Shown here in pieces: positions 1 to 11,499 of a DNA stretch of 64,000 nucleotides. The notes under the pieces were generated by a model. That model had not been told where the DNA came from. It saw only the letters and a program-made list of their open reading frames with translations, and searched no databases. The stretch is from CAYWIT01 sp964458415 (lineage in GTDB: Bacteria > Pseudomonadota > Alphaproteobacteria > Micavibrionales > UBA2020): the NCBI GenBank assembly GCA_964458415.1, contig CAYWIT010000005.1:1-64000 (forward strand), in the 5' to 3' direction. A program made the translations under genes and the position numbers. The first letter of the stretch is position 1. Each line of letters opens with the position of its first letter.

Positions 1-183
1 CAGAACTACCTAACCGTTCTACTGACGGAGCCCTCTAAAAATGGGGGGATTACAGAACAGTTCAATGCGCTTTCTGCCAAGGTGGATCATCTGACGGCCT
101 TGATGGAGAAAGTCGTGGCTGTGGTTGACCCCAAACCTATTGAAAAGCCGCGGCCTGCCGTGCTGGGGCCGAAAAATCCGTAA
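1..183 (+). CDS. C-terminal end of an unknown protein (5' partial)
   Basis: An open frame runs from the first base to a TAA at 181-183 and gives 60 residues, beginning QNYLTVLLTEP and ending PAVLGPKNP. The middle (about residues 20-42) looks like an amphipathic helix with regular Leu/Val and acidic residues, followed by a Pro/Lys-rich tail. The start lies outside the window. It converges on sdhB with only 5 bases between the stop codons. I do not recognise the family; the reading frame and lack of any competing frame make it a likely real gene end. Confidence 0.5.
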   Translation, partial: QNYLTVLLTEPSKNGGITEQFNALSAKVDHLTALMEKVVAVVDPKPIEKPRPAVLGPKNP

Positions 184-188
184 GGAAG

Positions 189-983
189 TCAGCCTTTCCG
201 CTCAATCATCTTTTTCTTGATCTCGGCAATGGCCTTGGCCGGGTTCAGGCCTTTGGGACAGGTATTTGTGCAGTTCATGATCGTGTGGCAGCGGTACAGA
301 CGGAAGGGATCTTCCAGCTGGTCCAGCCGCTCGCCTGTGGCTTCGTCACGGGTGTCCTCGATCCAGCGGTTGGCTTGCAACAGAACGGCGGGGCCGAGAA
401 ATTTTTCGCTGTTCCACCAGTAACTCGGACAGGCGGTCGAGCAGGAAAAACATAGAATGCAGGCAGCAGGACCTTTGCCGTCGTCGCCGTTCAGCTTGTT
501 GGCGTCTTCCGGGCTTTGCAGTCTTTCGCGGGCCGGTAGCGGGCTTTCCGTCTTCATCCACGGTTCGATTGTCGCGTATTGCGCATAGGCATGGGTCAGG
601 TCCGGGACAAGATCCTTCATGACCGGCATATGCGGCAGGGGTGAAATGCAAACGTCGCCCTTGACGTCATCTATCGACTTTGTGCAGGCCAGCGTGTTCG
701 TTCCATCGATGTTCATGGCGCAGGAGCCGCAGACGCCTTCGCGGCAGGAGCGGCGGAAAGTCAGGCTCGGGTCCACCTCGTTCTTGATGTAAAGCAGGGC
801 GTCGAGGATCATCGGCCCGCATTTGGCGAGGTCGATCTCGTAGCTGTCGATACGCGGGTTCTGGGCGTCATCGGGATTCCAGCGATAGACCCGGAAGGTA
901 CGTGGATTTTTGCTGCCCTCCGGTGCCGGGTGTTTTTTCCCCTCGGTGACTTTCGAGTTTTTGGGAAGCGAGAATTCAGCCAT
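189..983 (-). CDS. sdhB: Succinate dehydrogenase iron-sulfur subunit
   Basis: SdhB carries electrons from the FAD of SdhA through three Fe-S clusters to ubiquinone in complex II of the inner membrane. The 264-residue product has the [2Fe-2S] cysteines in SCREGVCGSC plus a downstream Cys, and the two ferredoxin-type groups CILCFSCSTACP and CHTIMNCTNTCPKGLNP for the [4Fe-4S] and [3Fe-4S] clusters. Length and order are normal. The ATG at 983 was chosen because AAGGAG lies 7 bases upstream; the frame stays open further upstream only because the end of sdhA has been copied there. It is the last gene of the minus-strand order sdhC-sdhD-sdhA-sdhB. Confidence 0.97.
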   Translation of the reverse strand: MAEFSLPKNSKVTEGKKHPAPEGSKNPRTFRVYRWNPDDAQNPRIDSYEIDLAKCGPMILDALLYIKNEVDPSLTFRRSCREGVCGSCAMNIDGTNTLACTKSIDDVKGDVCISPLPHMPVMKDLVPDLTHAYAQYATIEPWMKTESPLPARERLQSPEDANKLNGDDGKGPAACILCFSCSTACPSYWWNSEKFLGPAVLLQANRWIEDTRDEATGERLDQLEDPFRLYRCHTIMNCTNTCPKGLNPAKAIAEIKKKMIERKG

Positions 984-1017
984 TATTTTCTCCTTGATAC
1001 ACGCGCGCCTTGGGCAG

Positions 1018-2808
<1,791 letters not shown>

Positions 2809-2813
2809 GGCTG

Positions 2814-3218
2814 TTATCCGTGTAAGGCAAAGTTGATGTAAACGACTGCATAGACGCAGGCGAAGCCGAGAAAAAGAAAGGCAAGCTTGTTAAGCAGCAG
2901 CAGGGCGATCTTGTTTCCCTCGCCGTGAACGTAATCCTCGATAATGACCTGCAGGCCAAGGCTGCCGTGGTAAAATCCGCAGATAATAAAGAGAAACATG
3001 GCAATGGAGGTGAGCGGCTGTTTCATCCAGATTAGAAACTCGCTGTAATCGGCAGCGGTGATTTGAGGCAGCTGAGACAGGAAAAACAGGGCAAGCGGAA
3101 TCATGGCGATGGCCGTGACGCGCTGCATCCACCAGTGATGCGTGCCGCTATGAGCGGAGCCAAGGCCCCGGGCGCGGGCGAGCGGGGTGCGGATCGATGT
3201 GGGGTTTTGTTCGGTCAT
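2814..3218 (-). CDS. sdhD: Succinate dehydrogenase membrane anchor subunit
   Basis: This is one of the two small integral subunits that hold heme b and the quinone site of complex II. The 134-residue protein has three hydrophobic segments (about residues 34-52, 66-88 and 100-130). SGTHHWWMQRVTAIAM and HGSLGLQVIIEDYVH are typical of SdhD; the latter contains the heme-ligand His region. It lies 9 bases after sdhC and 5 bases before sdhA, so the operon is tightly packed. Confidence 0.93.
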   Translation of the reverse strand: MTEQNPTSIRTPLARARGLGSAHSGTHHWWMQRVTAIAMIPLALFFLSQLPQITAADYSEFLIWMKQPLTSIAMFLFIICGFYHGSLGLQVIIEDYVHGEGNKIALLLLNKLAFLFLGFACVYAVVYINFALHG

Positions 3219-3227
3219 GTTTCTGCC

Positions 3228-3605
3228 TTACTGCGCGATGAACCAGAAAATCAGGGTGAAAACAAAAGCGGCCATCAGGACAATCTGGCCGCTTCGTTTC
3301 GCATTCTTGATATCAATGCCGCGTCCTGCGTCCCAGACCAGATGGCGGAGGCCATTGAAAAAGTGAAAGATAAAGGCGAAAAGCCATCCCAGCAGCAAGA
3401 GCTGGCCGATAAAACTATGGGCAAAAACGTGGAAGCTGGCGAAGCTTTGCTCGCCGCACATTGCCGCTAAAAGCCAGAGTGTCATCATGATCGCGCCGAA
3501 GGCCAGACCAACCCCAGTGGCACGGTGGAGGATGGAAAGAAACATCGTCAGGCTCCAGCGATAAATCTGGAGATGGGGAGAGAGAGGACGATTTTTAATT
3601 GTCAT
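3228..3605 (-). CDS. sdhC: Succinate dehydrogenase cytochrome b556 subunit
   Basis: This is the first gene of the sdh operon. The 125-residue protein has the SdhC signature RPLSPHLQIYRW near the N-terminus and LHRATGVGLAFG after it, with three membrane segments and the heme-binding His in FHVFAHSFIG. The ATG at 3605 is preferred. A GTG 9 bases further upstream (3614) would add MLI, and neither has a convincing ribosome binding site. The AT-rich 250 bases upstream, shared with the divergent addB, should hold the promoter. Confidence 0.93.
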   Translation of the reverse strand: MTIKNRPLSPHLQIYRWSLTMFLSILHRATGVGLAFGAIMMTLWLLAAMCGEQSFASFHVFAHSFIGQLLLLGWLFAFIFHFFNGLRHLVWDAGRGIDIKNAKRSGQIVLMAAFVFTLIFWFIAQ

Positions 3606-3863
3606 AATTAACACCGGTTGTTTAAGGCGCCATCAATTTGATTTATAAAACATATCGCCCGCAGGGCGTGACGTCCAGAGAAGAAGATGAATAAATTTTT
3701 TTCATAATGCTATTATCATCTTTTGTTTCAAGCGTTGAGAATTATTACAAAAAATCCTCCTGCTTTTTCTTATGTTGTTGCTATAATCCACCCGGTTATC
3801 CAGAACTGGAACAGGATTCGGCGGCAAGGTGGCGCCCACGTCACATCGGCTGAAAGGGAAAGC

Positions 3864-6800
3864 ATGACGGAAGATCGGCATAAAAAATCCGTACCGGCTG
3901 TTTATACGGTCAGTCCGCACCGGCCTTTTCTGGAGGCTGTGGCCGAGGGCATTCTGGCGCGGGCGGGAAATGATCCGCTCCAGCTGGCCGATTATACCAT
4001 TCTTGTTCCAAACCGGGCGGCGGCCATGGCGCTGCGTCAGTCCTTCATAACCCAGCTAGAGGGCAAGCCGTCCTTGCTGCCGCGGATCGAAACGCCCGGC
4101 GATATGGATGACGAGAACATGGGGCTCAGGCTTTCCGGCAACCGTCTTTTATCAGAAGCGTTGATGGATATTCCGCCGGTTGTTTCTAGGCTGGAACGGC
4201 AGATGGTGCTGGCTACCGAGATACTCAAGATTCCCGGAATGTCCAGCTCCGTGCAAAAAGCAATCAAGCTGGGCGGCGAGCTGGGGCAGTTTCTGGACCT
4301 TGCCCAACGGCATAACGTGGAATTGCAGAATCTTGATGCGCTTGTGCCGCCGCAATTCCGCCAGCACTGGGAAAAAACGGCGGATTTTTTACGCATCATC
4401 ACGGAAACCTGGCCGCAGTATCTTCAAAAGGAAGGCAAGATTGATCCGGAAGACCGCAAGAATGCGATGATCCGCCTGCAAGCGGAGCAGTGGCGGCAGC
4501 ATCCTTCGGCAAAGCCTGTTCTTGCGGTCGGGTTTACGGGGACGGAACCGGCGTTGCTTGATTTGCTGCAGGCAACAAAAGATTTGCCGCAAGGCGCGAT
4601 TATTTTGCAGGGCGTTGATACAGCGCTTGATAGCCAGAGCTGGGCGGGGCTGACGGAAGTCCATCCACAGCATGCCTTTAAAGTCATGCTCAAGGCTTTG
4701 GCAGAGCGTCCGGAGAATCTTGCGGAATGGCAGCCGGAAAGAAAAGCCGTTTCGCGCAGCGCGCGGGCAAGGCAGAATCTTCTTCGCGCGGCGATGCAGC
4801 CGGCGGGTTATACCACCGTTGAAAAAACGGGCGGAAAAAAGAGCGGCGCAGTCAGCAAGGATTCCGTTGTCGGGATGAATCTCATTCATTGCGGCACCCC
4901 GCAGGAGGAGGCCAGCGTGATTGCGCTTAAAATGCGGGAAGCGCTGGAAAGGCCGGGCCGCGTCACGGCGCTGGTTACGGCAGACCGTTCTCTGGCGCGA
5001 CGGGTTATGGCGCGGTTGCGCCAATGGGATATCGCGGCGGAAGATGGCGCGGAGTCCCCTCTCGCGGAAACGGGGGTTGGCCGTTTCCTGCTGGCAACCG
5101 CGAATATGGGAGCGGCCGATCTGGCGCCGGTGGCTTTTCTCGAGGCGATGAAGCACCCGCTGGCAGCATTGTCGGAAGATAAAATGCTGCTGCGCGAAAG
5201 GGTCAGTACGCTGGAGGATATGGTATTGCATGGCCCGCGTCCCGCTGGTGGCGTGACAGGAATGCGACAGGCTTTGACTTTGGCCTTCAATCGTGCGGCA
5301 CAGCGGCGGGAGAATGCACCGGAGCTGGAACGTCTGGCCGCAGGCCGCGCCGCGCTGGACTGGCTGGACAGGCTGGAAAATGCCGGCGCTGCATTTTTTA
5401 ACGGGATGATTGCCACAACGCCAGTTTCTTTTGCCGCGTTGCTGGAAGAGCATATCCGTTTTGCGGAAGCCTTGGCGGAAACAGACGGCGAAACCGGAAA
5501 GAAGCGTCTGTGGCGCGGTACCGATGGCGTCAGGGCCGCCCGTTTTTTAGGTGACCTGCGCGAAGCTGCACAGCATCTGCCGCACGTCACGGGGCGGGAT
5601 TACGCAGATGTTCTGGCCGGGTTGCTGCGCGAGGTGCGGGTCCGTCCTGCGGGCGCCGCACATCCGGCTTTGAAAATTCTGACGCCGGAACAGGCTTTGT
5701 TATCCAGCGCCGACGGTTTTATTCTGGCTGGCCTCAATGATGAAATCTGGCCGCCACGCCCGGATGAGAATCCGTGGTTGTCTCCGGAAATGCTACGTGC
5801 TTTGGGACTGCCGGCACCGGAGGCCGTTATTGGCCAGTCGGCACATGCTTTTGTGCAGATAGCCGCGAAGGCGGATGTCATGATGACGCGCTCCGCGCGT
5901 TCCGGCTCTTCTCCTGCCGTGGCTTCGCCCTTCCTGACGCGCCTGCTGACGACGCTGAAGGGGGCGGGCATTGAACGTGAAACCCTCGACAAAACGCCGC
6001 TGCTGGATATGCATATCGCTATGCATACGCCGGGTGCGGTTTCTCCTGTCGATCCGCCCGCGCCGACGCCGCCGGCGGATCGCCGTCCGCGCCAGCTTTC
6101 CGTGACGGCGATTGAAACGCTGATGCGGGATCCTTATTCCGTCTACGCGCGTTATGTGCTGGATTTGCGCCCGCGTGCCCCGCTGGACGCCAGCCCCAGC
6201 GTTTCGGAACGCGGGATTTTCACCCATGCGGCGCTGGATACGTTTGTAAAGAAATATCCGGATACGCTGCCTGACAACGCTTATGAAGAACTGCTGAAAA
6301 TCGGCGCGGAGACTTTCGAGACGCGGATGAACAGCCCGTCCGTGCGGGCGTTCTGGTGGCCGCGGTTCGAGCGTATCGCGGCCTGGTTCGTGCGCTTTGA
6401 ACAGGAGCGGCGCGAGGTAATGCACACGGTTGGTGCCGAGGTGCGTGGCAAGCTTGAAATTGATCTGGGCGATGCCGTTTTCACCCTGACGACGATTGCC
6501 GACCGTATCGACGCGGATCCTGACGGAAAGCTTTCCATTATTGATTACAAGACGGGGACCGTTCCGTCGCAGAAAGCCGTTTCCGCCGGTCTTTCGCCGC
6601 AGCTGGTGCTGGAAGCCTATATTGCATTCGAAGGGGGCTTCCCTGACATTCCTTCCGCTGAAATCGGGAAGCTTCAGTACTGGAAACTCTCCGGCGCGCG
6701 TCCGGCAGCCGAAGTCACAGATGTCCGCGCCGATGTTGCGCGGCTGATCGCGGAGGCGCGCGCGGGGGTGCGCAATCTGGCGCTGGCTTTTAACGATCCG

Positions 6801-6980
6801 GCGACGCCGTATCTGGCAACGCCGCGGCCGGATGTGGCACCGCGCTATAATAATTACGAGCATCTCTCGCGTGTTGGGGAATGGAGCACTGTGCGGAAGT
6901 CCGAGGGCAAGAAACGGGTGCGGTCGGAAAAAACAAAGACACACCGTTCCTCATCCGGACGAAAACCGGGGAAAGGCTAA
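3864..6980 (+). CDS. addB: Double-strand break repair protein AddB (copy 1)
   Basis: AddB is the inactive-helicase and second-nuclease subunit of the AddAB helicase-nuclease that processes DNA ends for RecA. The 1038-residue product has the family N-terminus (ADYTILVPNRAAAMALRQ), an SF1-like core without a Walker A, as usual for alphaproteobacterial AddB, and a C-terminal RecB-type nuclease from about residue 740 (PRQLSVTAIETLMRDPY, GIFTHAALDTF, IADRID, IIDYKTG, LSPQLVLEAY), with the metal-binding Asp-Tyr-Lys intact. The ATG at 3864 has AAAGGGAA before it. Five bases separate it from addA. A second, diverged addB lies at 59571. This copy sits beside sdh rather than in the usual tsaE-murU setting. 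Confidence 0.93.
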   Translation: MTEDRHKKSVPAVYTVSPHRPFLEAVAEGILARAGNDPLQLADYTILVPNRAAAMALRQSFITQLEGKPSLLPRIETPGDMDDENMGLRLSGNRLLSEALMDIPPVVSRLERQMVLATEILKIPGMSSSVQKAIKLGGELGQFLDLAQRHNVELQNLDALVPPQFRQHWEKTADFLRIITETWPQYLQKEGKIDPEDRKNAMIRLQAEQWRQHPSAKPVLAVGFTGTEPALLDLLQATKDLPQGAIILQGVDTALDSQSWAGLTEVHPQHAFKVMLKALAERPENLAEWQPERKAVSRSARARQNLLRAAMQPAGYTTVEKTGGKKSGAVSKDSVVGMNLIHCGTPQEEASVIALKMREALERPGRVTALVTADRSLARRVMARLRQWDIAAEDGAESPLAETGVGRFLLATANMGAADLAPVAFLEAMKHPLAALSEDKMLLRERVSTLEDMVLHGPRPAGGVTGMRQALTLAFNRAAQRRENAPELERLAAGRAALDWLDRLENAGAAFFNGMIATTPVSFAALLEEHIRFAEALAETDGETGKKRLWRGTDGVRAARFLGDLREAAQHLPHVTGRDYADVLAGLLREVRVRPAGAAHPALKILTPEQALLSSADGFILAGLNDEIWPPRPDENPWLSPEMLRALGLPAPEAVIGQSAHAFVQIAAKADVMMTRSARSGSSPAVASPFLTRLLTTLKGAGIERETLDKTPLLDMHIAMHTPGAVSPVDPPAPTPPADRRPRQLSVTAIETLMRDPYSVYARYVLDLRPRAPLDASPSVSERGIFTHAALDTFVKKYPDTLPDNAYEELLKIGAETFETRMNSPSVRAFWWPRFERIAAWFVRFEQERREVMHTVGAEVRGKLEIDLGDAVFTLTTIADRIDADPDGKLSIIDYKTGTVPSQKAVSAGLSPQLVLEAYIAFEGGFPDIPSAEIGKLQYWKLSGARPAAEVTDVRADVARLIAEARAGVRNLALAFNDPATPYLATPRPDVAPRYNNYEHLSRVGEWSTVRKSEGKKRVRSEKTKTHRSSSGRKPGKG

Positions 6981-6985
6981 GCGCG

Positions 6986-9900
6986 ATGACGGAAGAAAAT
7001 AAAAAAAATGATCCGGCGATGAAGAAAACGGCAAAACGCGTTTCTCTTAACCCCGATTACGCGCAGCGCAGCGCGTCAAACCCGAAAATAAGCGCCTGGG
7101 TGACGGCTTCGGCCGGAACGGGCAAGACCAAGGTTCTGACCGACCGTGTGCTGCGCCTGATGCTGGAAGGCGCCAAGGCGGAAGAGATACTCTGCCTGAC
7201 GTTTACGCGGGCCGGGGCAGCGGTGATGACCAACCGGATCCGCGAGGAGCTTTCCGTCTGGGCGACCTGCCCTGACGAGAAGCTGGAAAAGAAATTGCTG
7301 AAACTGGCGGGGCGCAGGCCGGATGCCGGGCAGATGCGACGCGCGCGGGGGCTGTTTGCCGAATTTCTGGATGCGCCGGGCGGTATGCGGATTCAGACGA
7401 TTCATGCCTTTGCGCAGTCGCTGATCCGGCGTTTCCCGATTGAATCCGGCATCCCTCCCTATTTCGATGTCATGGATGACCAGACGGCGGCGGAACTGTT
7501 GCGGGAAGCGCAATCCGATATTTTACGGCAGGTCGAGCAGCATCCGGACACGCCTCTGGCCCGGGCTGTGCGGATGATCGCGCCGGAAGTGGCGGAAGAC
7601 GAATTCGTTTCGCTCATGACCACGCTGACATACCGGCGCGGGCAACTGCTCTCGGTCTTCAAGGAGCAAGGCGGGCTGGAGCCGACCATCACCGCGGTTT
7701 ATAATTACATGAATGCGCCGCGGGGGCTTGATTCCCGCACGTTGAATGAAAAACTTAATTCAGATGAGGGGCTGAACGGCGTGGCGCCGGATCTTTCCGC
7801 GCTGCATGCGGCGGCGGATTTGCTGGCGAACGGATCGGCGACGGACCTTGAGAAGGCCAAGATGATCAAGCTCTGGCTTTTGCATCCGGAACAGCGGGCG
7901 GAGATGTTCTGGGACTATGCCGCTGTGTTCCTGACCGCCGAGGGGGAAATCAGGAAAAGGCTGACGACCAAAGAGACTGCCGGGGCCGAGGGAGCTTTGC
8001 GGCAGGAAGCAGAGCGGCTGATCGAGGGAATCGAGGCCGTTTCAGCCATGAACGTCGCGCGCGGAACGGAATCTATTTTACGCATGACGGGAGCCATTCT
8101 CGAATCTTATGCGGAAAAGAAAAAAGCGCTCAATTTGCTTGATTATGACGATCTGGTTTACCATGCGGGATTGATGCTGGAAGAGGACAAAGCCGCCAGC
8201 TGGGTGCTGCAGAAGCTGCCCGGTAACCTGCGGCACGTGCTGGTTGACGAAGCGCAGGATACCAATCCCGACCAGTGGCATCTGGTGACGGCAATTGTGA
8301 AGGAATTTTTTAACGGTCCGGCGCGGAAAAAGGATCGTGACCGCACGCTGTTTGTCGTCGGTGATGAGAAGCAGTCGATTTTCAGTTTTCAACGGGCGGA
8401 TCCCAAGGAATTCGGACGGCGGCGGAAATTTTTCTCCGAACTCGTCAAGGATAACGGTGGGACCTGGCGCGACATTAGCCTTGAAATCGCTTTCCGTTCG
8501 TCACCGGCGATTACCCGTGCGGTGGATGCGGTATTCGCCAACCCCGAGGCTGCCGACGGCCTGTTTTTCCATGATGAAGCCGAAGGTCGGGAAGTCCGCC
8601 ATCATCCGTGGCGCAAGGGACAGGCCGGTCTGGTGGAAATCCATCCGCTGATCCGCGCGGAGAATGCTCCCGAAATGCAGCCATGGGCGCTGCCCTTGCA
8701 GCGGGAGGAAGTGGGTGACCCTTCCGCGCTGTTGGCCGGGCAGATTGCCGACAAGATCAAGTTCTGGCTGGAAAGCGGAGAAAAACTTGAATCGCGGGAT
8801 CGGGCCATCAGCCCCGCCGATATCATGATATTGGTGCGTCGCCGTTCCGCCTTCGTCGATCATATGGTGCGGGAGCTGAAAAAACGGGATATTCCTGTTG
8901 CGGGTGCGGACAGGATGGCGTTGAGCGAACAGATCGTCGTCATGGATCTGGTGGCGCTTGGGGAGGCTTTGCTGTTTCCGAAGGATGATTATAAACTGGC
9001 CTGTGTGTTGAAAACGCCGCTGATCGGGATGAATGATGCCGTGCTGGAAGAGCTTGCCGCCCCGCGTTCCGGCAGTCTGTGGGAGGCCTTGCGGGAAAAA
9101 GCGGAAACGTCCGATGCGGAGGACATATACAGTCGCGCCTTTGAATATCTTTCCCGCTTGCGGCAGGAGCTGGATAGCGAACGCCCATACGAGTTTTATT
9201 CGGCGATTTTGATGAATGCCTGTCCGGCGAACCGGAAATCCGGATTGAATGCCCTGTATGGACGGCTGGGATTTGAGGCCGAGGATCCTCTGGTGGAGTT
9301 TATGAACGCTATTGAGCGGTTTGAAAAAGTGCATGTTCCGTCCCTGCAGGGATTTCTTGCGTGGCTGGATGCGGGCGAGGCGGAGGTCAAGCGCGAGCTC
9401 AGCTTGAATCCGGAAACGCCGCGCGTGCATATCATGACGGTGCACAGCGCCAAGGGGCTGGAGGCCCCTATCGTCATCCTGCCCGATACAACAGGTGTTC
9501 CTGCCGATAACGCCCGCGCGCGACCGCGTTTCCTCTGGCCGGATAATGACCGCAGCGTGCCGCTCTGGGTGCCGCGGGCCGCATTGGAAAGCCGGTTGTT
9601 TGCGCACGAACGCGCGCAGGCGGAGCAGGAGCGCGACCGTGAATTCCGGCGCCTGCTTTACGTGGCGATGACGCGGGCGGCAGACAGGCTCTATGTTTAT
9701 GGGGTGCAGGGTGGCAAGACCTTGCCGGAAAAAAGCTGGTACGCGCTGATAGCCAAGGGCTTGCAGCAAAACCTGAAGGACGAAGTTCTGGCGCTGCCGC
9801 CAGAAGTTGCCAATGATAACGGCGCGCCGGTGGATTCTCTGCCGCCGGTTTTGCGCTTTGCCACGCCGCAGACGTCAAAAACGCAGCCGGATGGATTGCT

Positions 9901-10636
9901 GCCACCACAGAAACATGTCAAGCCAACGATTCCGGCCTGGGCACATCGCCCGGCGCCGCCTCCCTTGGCCAAAATGGTCAAGTTCCGGCCTTCCGATGCG
10001 CTGGCGGCGGGGAATGATAACCGTCCTGGTGCCGCTTCTCCTTTGGCGCAGGGCCGGGAAAGTCAGCTTCGCCAGTTGGGGACCGTTGTGCATAGCTTGC
10101 TCGAGTATTTGCCCGCCTTGCCGCAGGAGGAGCGTGCGGAAGCGGCGCGGCGTTATCTGGCCCGTCCGGCATGGAAACTGGATGCCGCCACGCAACAGGC
10201 AACGGCGCAGCAGGTTATGGCCGTGTTGCAGGATCCGGAATTCGGGATATTGTTCGGGTCGGATTCCCGTCCGGAGGTCAATGTTTCCGGCCTGATCGAA
10301 AAAGCCGGTCTGCCGCAGATGATGTCCGGCCAGATTGACCGGCTGGTTGTTGGTGAAAAGACCGTCACGATCGTTGACTTTAAAAACAGCCGCAAGATCC
10401 CCGCCCATGCCGGAGAGGTATCCGAGGATTACATTATCCAGATGGCGGCCTATCGTCTGGCGCTGCAGCAGATTTACCCCGATAAAAAAGTGAAATGCGC
10501 CTTGTTGTATACGCAGGCGGCAAAACTGGTTGCCTTGCCGGATAAAAAGCTTGACGCTGCTTTGAAAAAGCTTCATTTGGGCAAGCATGTTCCGCCGCAA
10601 AAACCGGCAGCTGCCGGACCGAAGCCGGCCAAATGA
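6986..10636 (+). CDS. addA: Double-strand break repair helicase AddA (copy 1)
   Basis: AddA is the UvrD/RecB-type motor and nuclease of AddAB. The 1216-residue product shows Walker A ASAGTGKT (about residue 41), motif Ia CLTFTRAGAAVM, Walker B VDEAQDTNPDQW, motif III GDEKQSIFSFQRADP, motif V MTVHSAKGLEAPIV and motif VI LLYVAMTRAADRLY. The C-terminal nuclease has GTVVHSLLEYL, SGQIDR and TIVDFKNSRK, so the Asp and Lys are kept although DYKT reads DFKN. The ATG at 6986 follows GGGGAAAGG. Its stop overlaps the next gene by 4 bases. A diverged second addA begins at 62564. Confidence 0.94.
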   Translation: MTEENKKNDPAMKKTAKRVSLNPDYAQRSASNPKISAWVTASAGTGKTKVLTDRVLRLMLEGAKAEEILCLTFTRAGAAVMTNRIREELSVWATCPDEKLEKKLLKLAGRRPDAGQMRRARGLFAEFLDAPGGMRIQTIHAFAQSLIRRFPIESGIPPYFDVMDDQTAAELLREAQSDILRQVEQHPDTPLARAVRMIAPEVAEDEFVSLMTTLTYRRGQLLSVFKEQGGLEPTITAVYNYMNAPRGLDSRTLNEKLNSDEGLNGVAPDLSALHAAADLLANGSATDLEKAKMIKLWLLHPEQRAEMFWDYAAVFLTAEGEIRKRLTTKETAGAEGALRQEAERLIEGIEAVSAMNVARGTESILRMTGAILESYAEKKKALNLLDYDDLVYHAGLMLEEDKAASWVLQKLPGNLRHVLVDEAQDTNPDQWHLVTAIVKEFFNGPARKKDRDRTLFVVGDEKQSIFSFQRADPKEFGRRRKFFSELVKDNGGTWRDISLEIAFRSSPAITRAVDAVFANPEAADGLFFHDEAEGREVRHHPWRKGQAGLVEIHPLIRAENAPEMQPWALPLQREEVGDPSALLAGQIADKIKFWLESGEKLESRDRAISPADIMILVRRRSAFVDHMVRELKKRDIPVAGADRMALSEQIVVMDLVALGEALLFPKDDYKLACVLKTPLIGMNDAVLEELAAPRSGSLWEALREKAETSDAEDIYSRAFEYLSRLRQELDSERPYEFYSAILMNACPANRKSGLNALYGRLGFEAEDPLVEFMNAIERFEKVHVPSLQGFLAWLDAGEAEVKRELSLNPETPRVHIMTVHSAKGLEAPIVILPDTTGVPADNARARPRFLWPDNDRSVPLWVPRAALESRLFAHERAQAEQERDREFRRLLYVAMTRAADRLYVYGVQGGKTLPEKSWYALIAKGLQQNLKDEVLALPPEVANDNGAPVDSLPPVLRFATPQTSKTQPDGLLPPQKHVKPTIPAWAHRPAPPPLAKMVKFRPSDALAAGNDNRPGAASPLAQGRESQLRQLGTVVHSLLEYLPALPQEERAEAARRYLARPAWKLDAATQQATAQQVMAVLQDPEFGILFGSDSRPEVNVSGLIEKAGLPQMMSGQIDRLVVGEKTVTIVDFKNSRKIPAHAGEVSEDYIIQMAAYRLALQQIYPDKKVKCALLYTQAAKLVALPDKKLDAALKKLHLGKHVPPQKPAAAGPKPAK

Positions 10637-11493
10637 TGGAACGGGCGGGTTTTATCGGCTTGGGGATCATGGGCCGGCCAATGGCTCTTCATCTTTTGAA
10701 AGGTGGGGTGCCCTTGTGTGTTTATGCCCGCAGGCCGGAAATGACGGCACTGTTGACTGCGGCGGGAGCGGAAGCCTGTGCCAGCCCCGCGGCAGTCGCG
10801 GAAAAATCGGATATTGTTTTCATCTGTGTTTCCGATACGCCGGATGTAGAGGCGGTTATTTTTGGAGAAAACGGGCTCGTGCAGGGTTTGCGACAGGGGA
10901 GTGTCGTCGTTGATATGAGCACGATTTCCCAGCAGGCAACGCGGAACTTTTCCGAACGCTTGCTGGAAAAAGGGATTTATATGCTGGATGCGCCTGTTTC
11001 CGGCGGGGAGACGGGGGCAATAAACGGCACGCTCTCCATCATGATCGGCGGTGCGGCACCTGTTGTCGCCCGTGTAATGCCTTTTTTCAGGATGATGGGG
11101 CAGAACATCGTTCATATCGGCGAGAATGGGGCAGGGCAGGTGGCGAAAAGCTGTAATCAGGTGATTGTTGCCGTCACGATCGAAGCCGTAGCGGAGTCTC
11201 TGCGACTGGCAGAGCGGAGCGGTGTTGATCCTGCCCGTGTTCGCATGGCTTTGCTGGGGGGATTTGCCGCTAGTAAAATTCTTGAGGTGCATGGCAAGCG
11301 TATGCTGGAAAATGATTTTCGACCGGGCTTTACGGCGCGCCTGCATAATAAGGATTTGCGGATTGTGCGGGAAGAGGCAGCGGCGCTCGGGATTGGTCTT
11401 CCGGCGGTGGAACTGGTTGCGGGGCGTCTGCAGGCGGTTATCGAGAGCGGCGACGCGGAACTTGATTCATCGGTCCTGTTCCGTCAGGTTTAG
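10633..11493 (+). CDS. Beta-hydroxyacid dehydrogenase family NAD(P)-binding oxidoreductase
   Basis: This 286-residue protein belongs to the 3-hydroxyisobutyrate dehydrogenase / tartronate semialdehyde reductase family, cytosolic enzymes that oxidise short beta-hydroxyacids with NAD(P). The Rossmann motif GFIGLGIMGRPMALHL is at the N-terminus, the substrate motif DAPVSGGETGA at about residue 118, and the catalytic Lys lies in GAGQVAKSCNQ (about residue 173). The C-terminal all-alpha domain contains HNKDLRIV. It overlaps the addA stop as ATGA, so it is probably translated with addA. The exact substrate cannot be read from sequence; 2-hydroxy-3-oxopropionate reductase is most likely. Confidence 0.88.
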   Translation: MMERAGFIGLGIMGRPMALHLLKGGVPLCVYARRPEMTALLTAAGAEACASPAAVAEKSDIVFICVSDTPDVEAVIFGENGLVQGLRQGSVVVDMSTISQQATRNFSERLLEKGIYMLDAPVSGGETGAINGTLSIMIGGAAPVVARVMPFFRMMGQNIVHIGENGAGQVAKSCNQVIVAVTIEAVAESLRLAERSGVDPARVRMALLGGFAASKILEVHGKRMLENDFRPGFTARLHNKDLRIVREEAAALGIGLPAVELVAGRLQAVIESGDAELDSSVLFRQV

Positions 11494-11499
11494 TAAGAT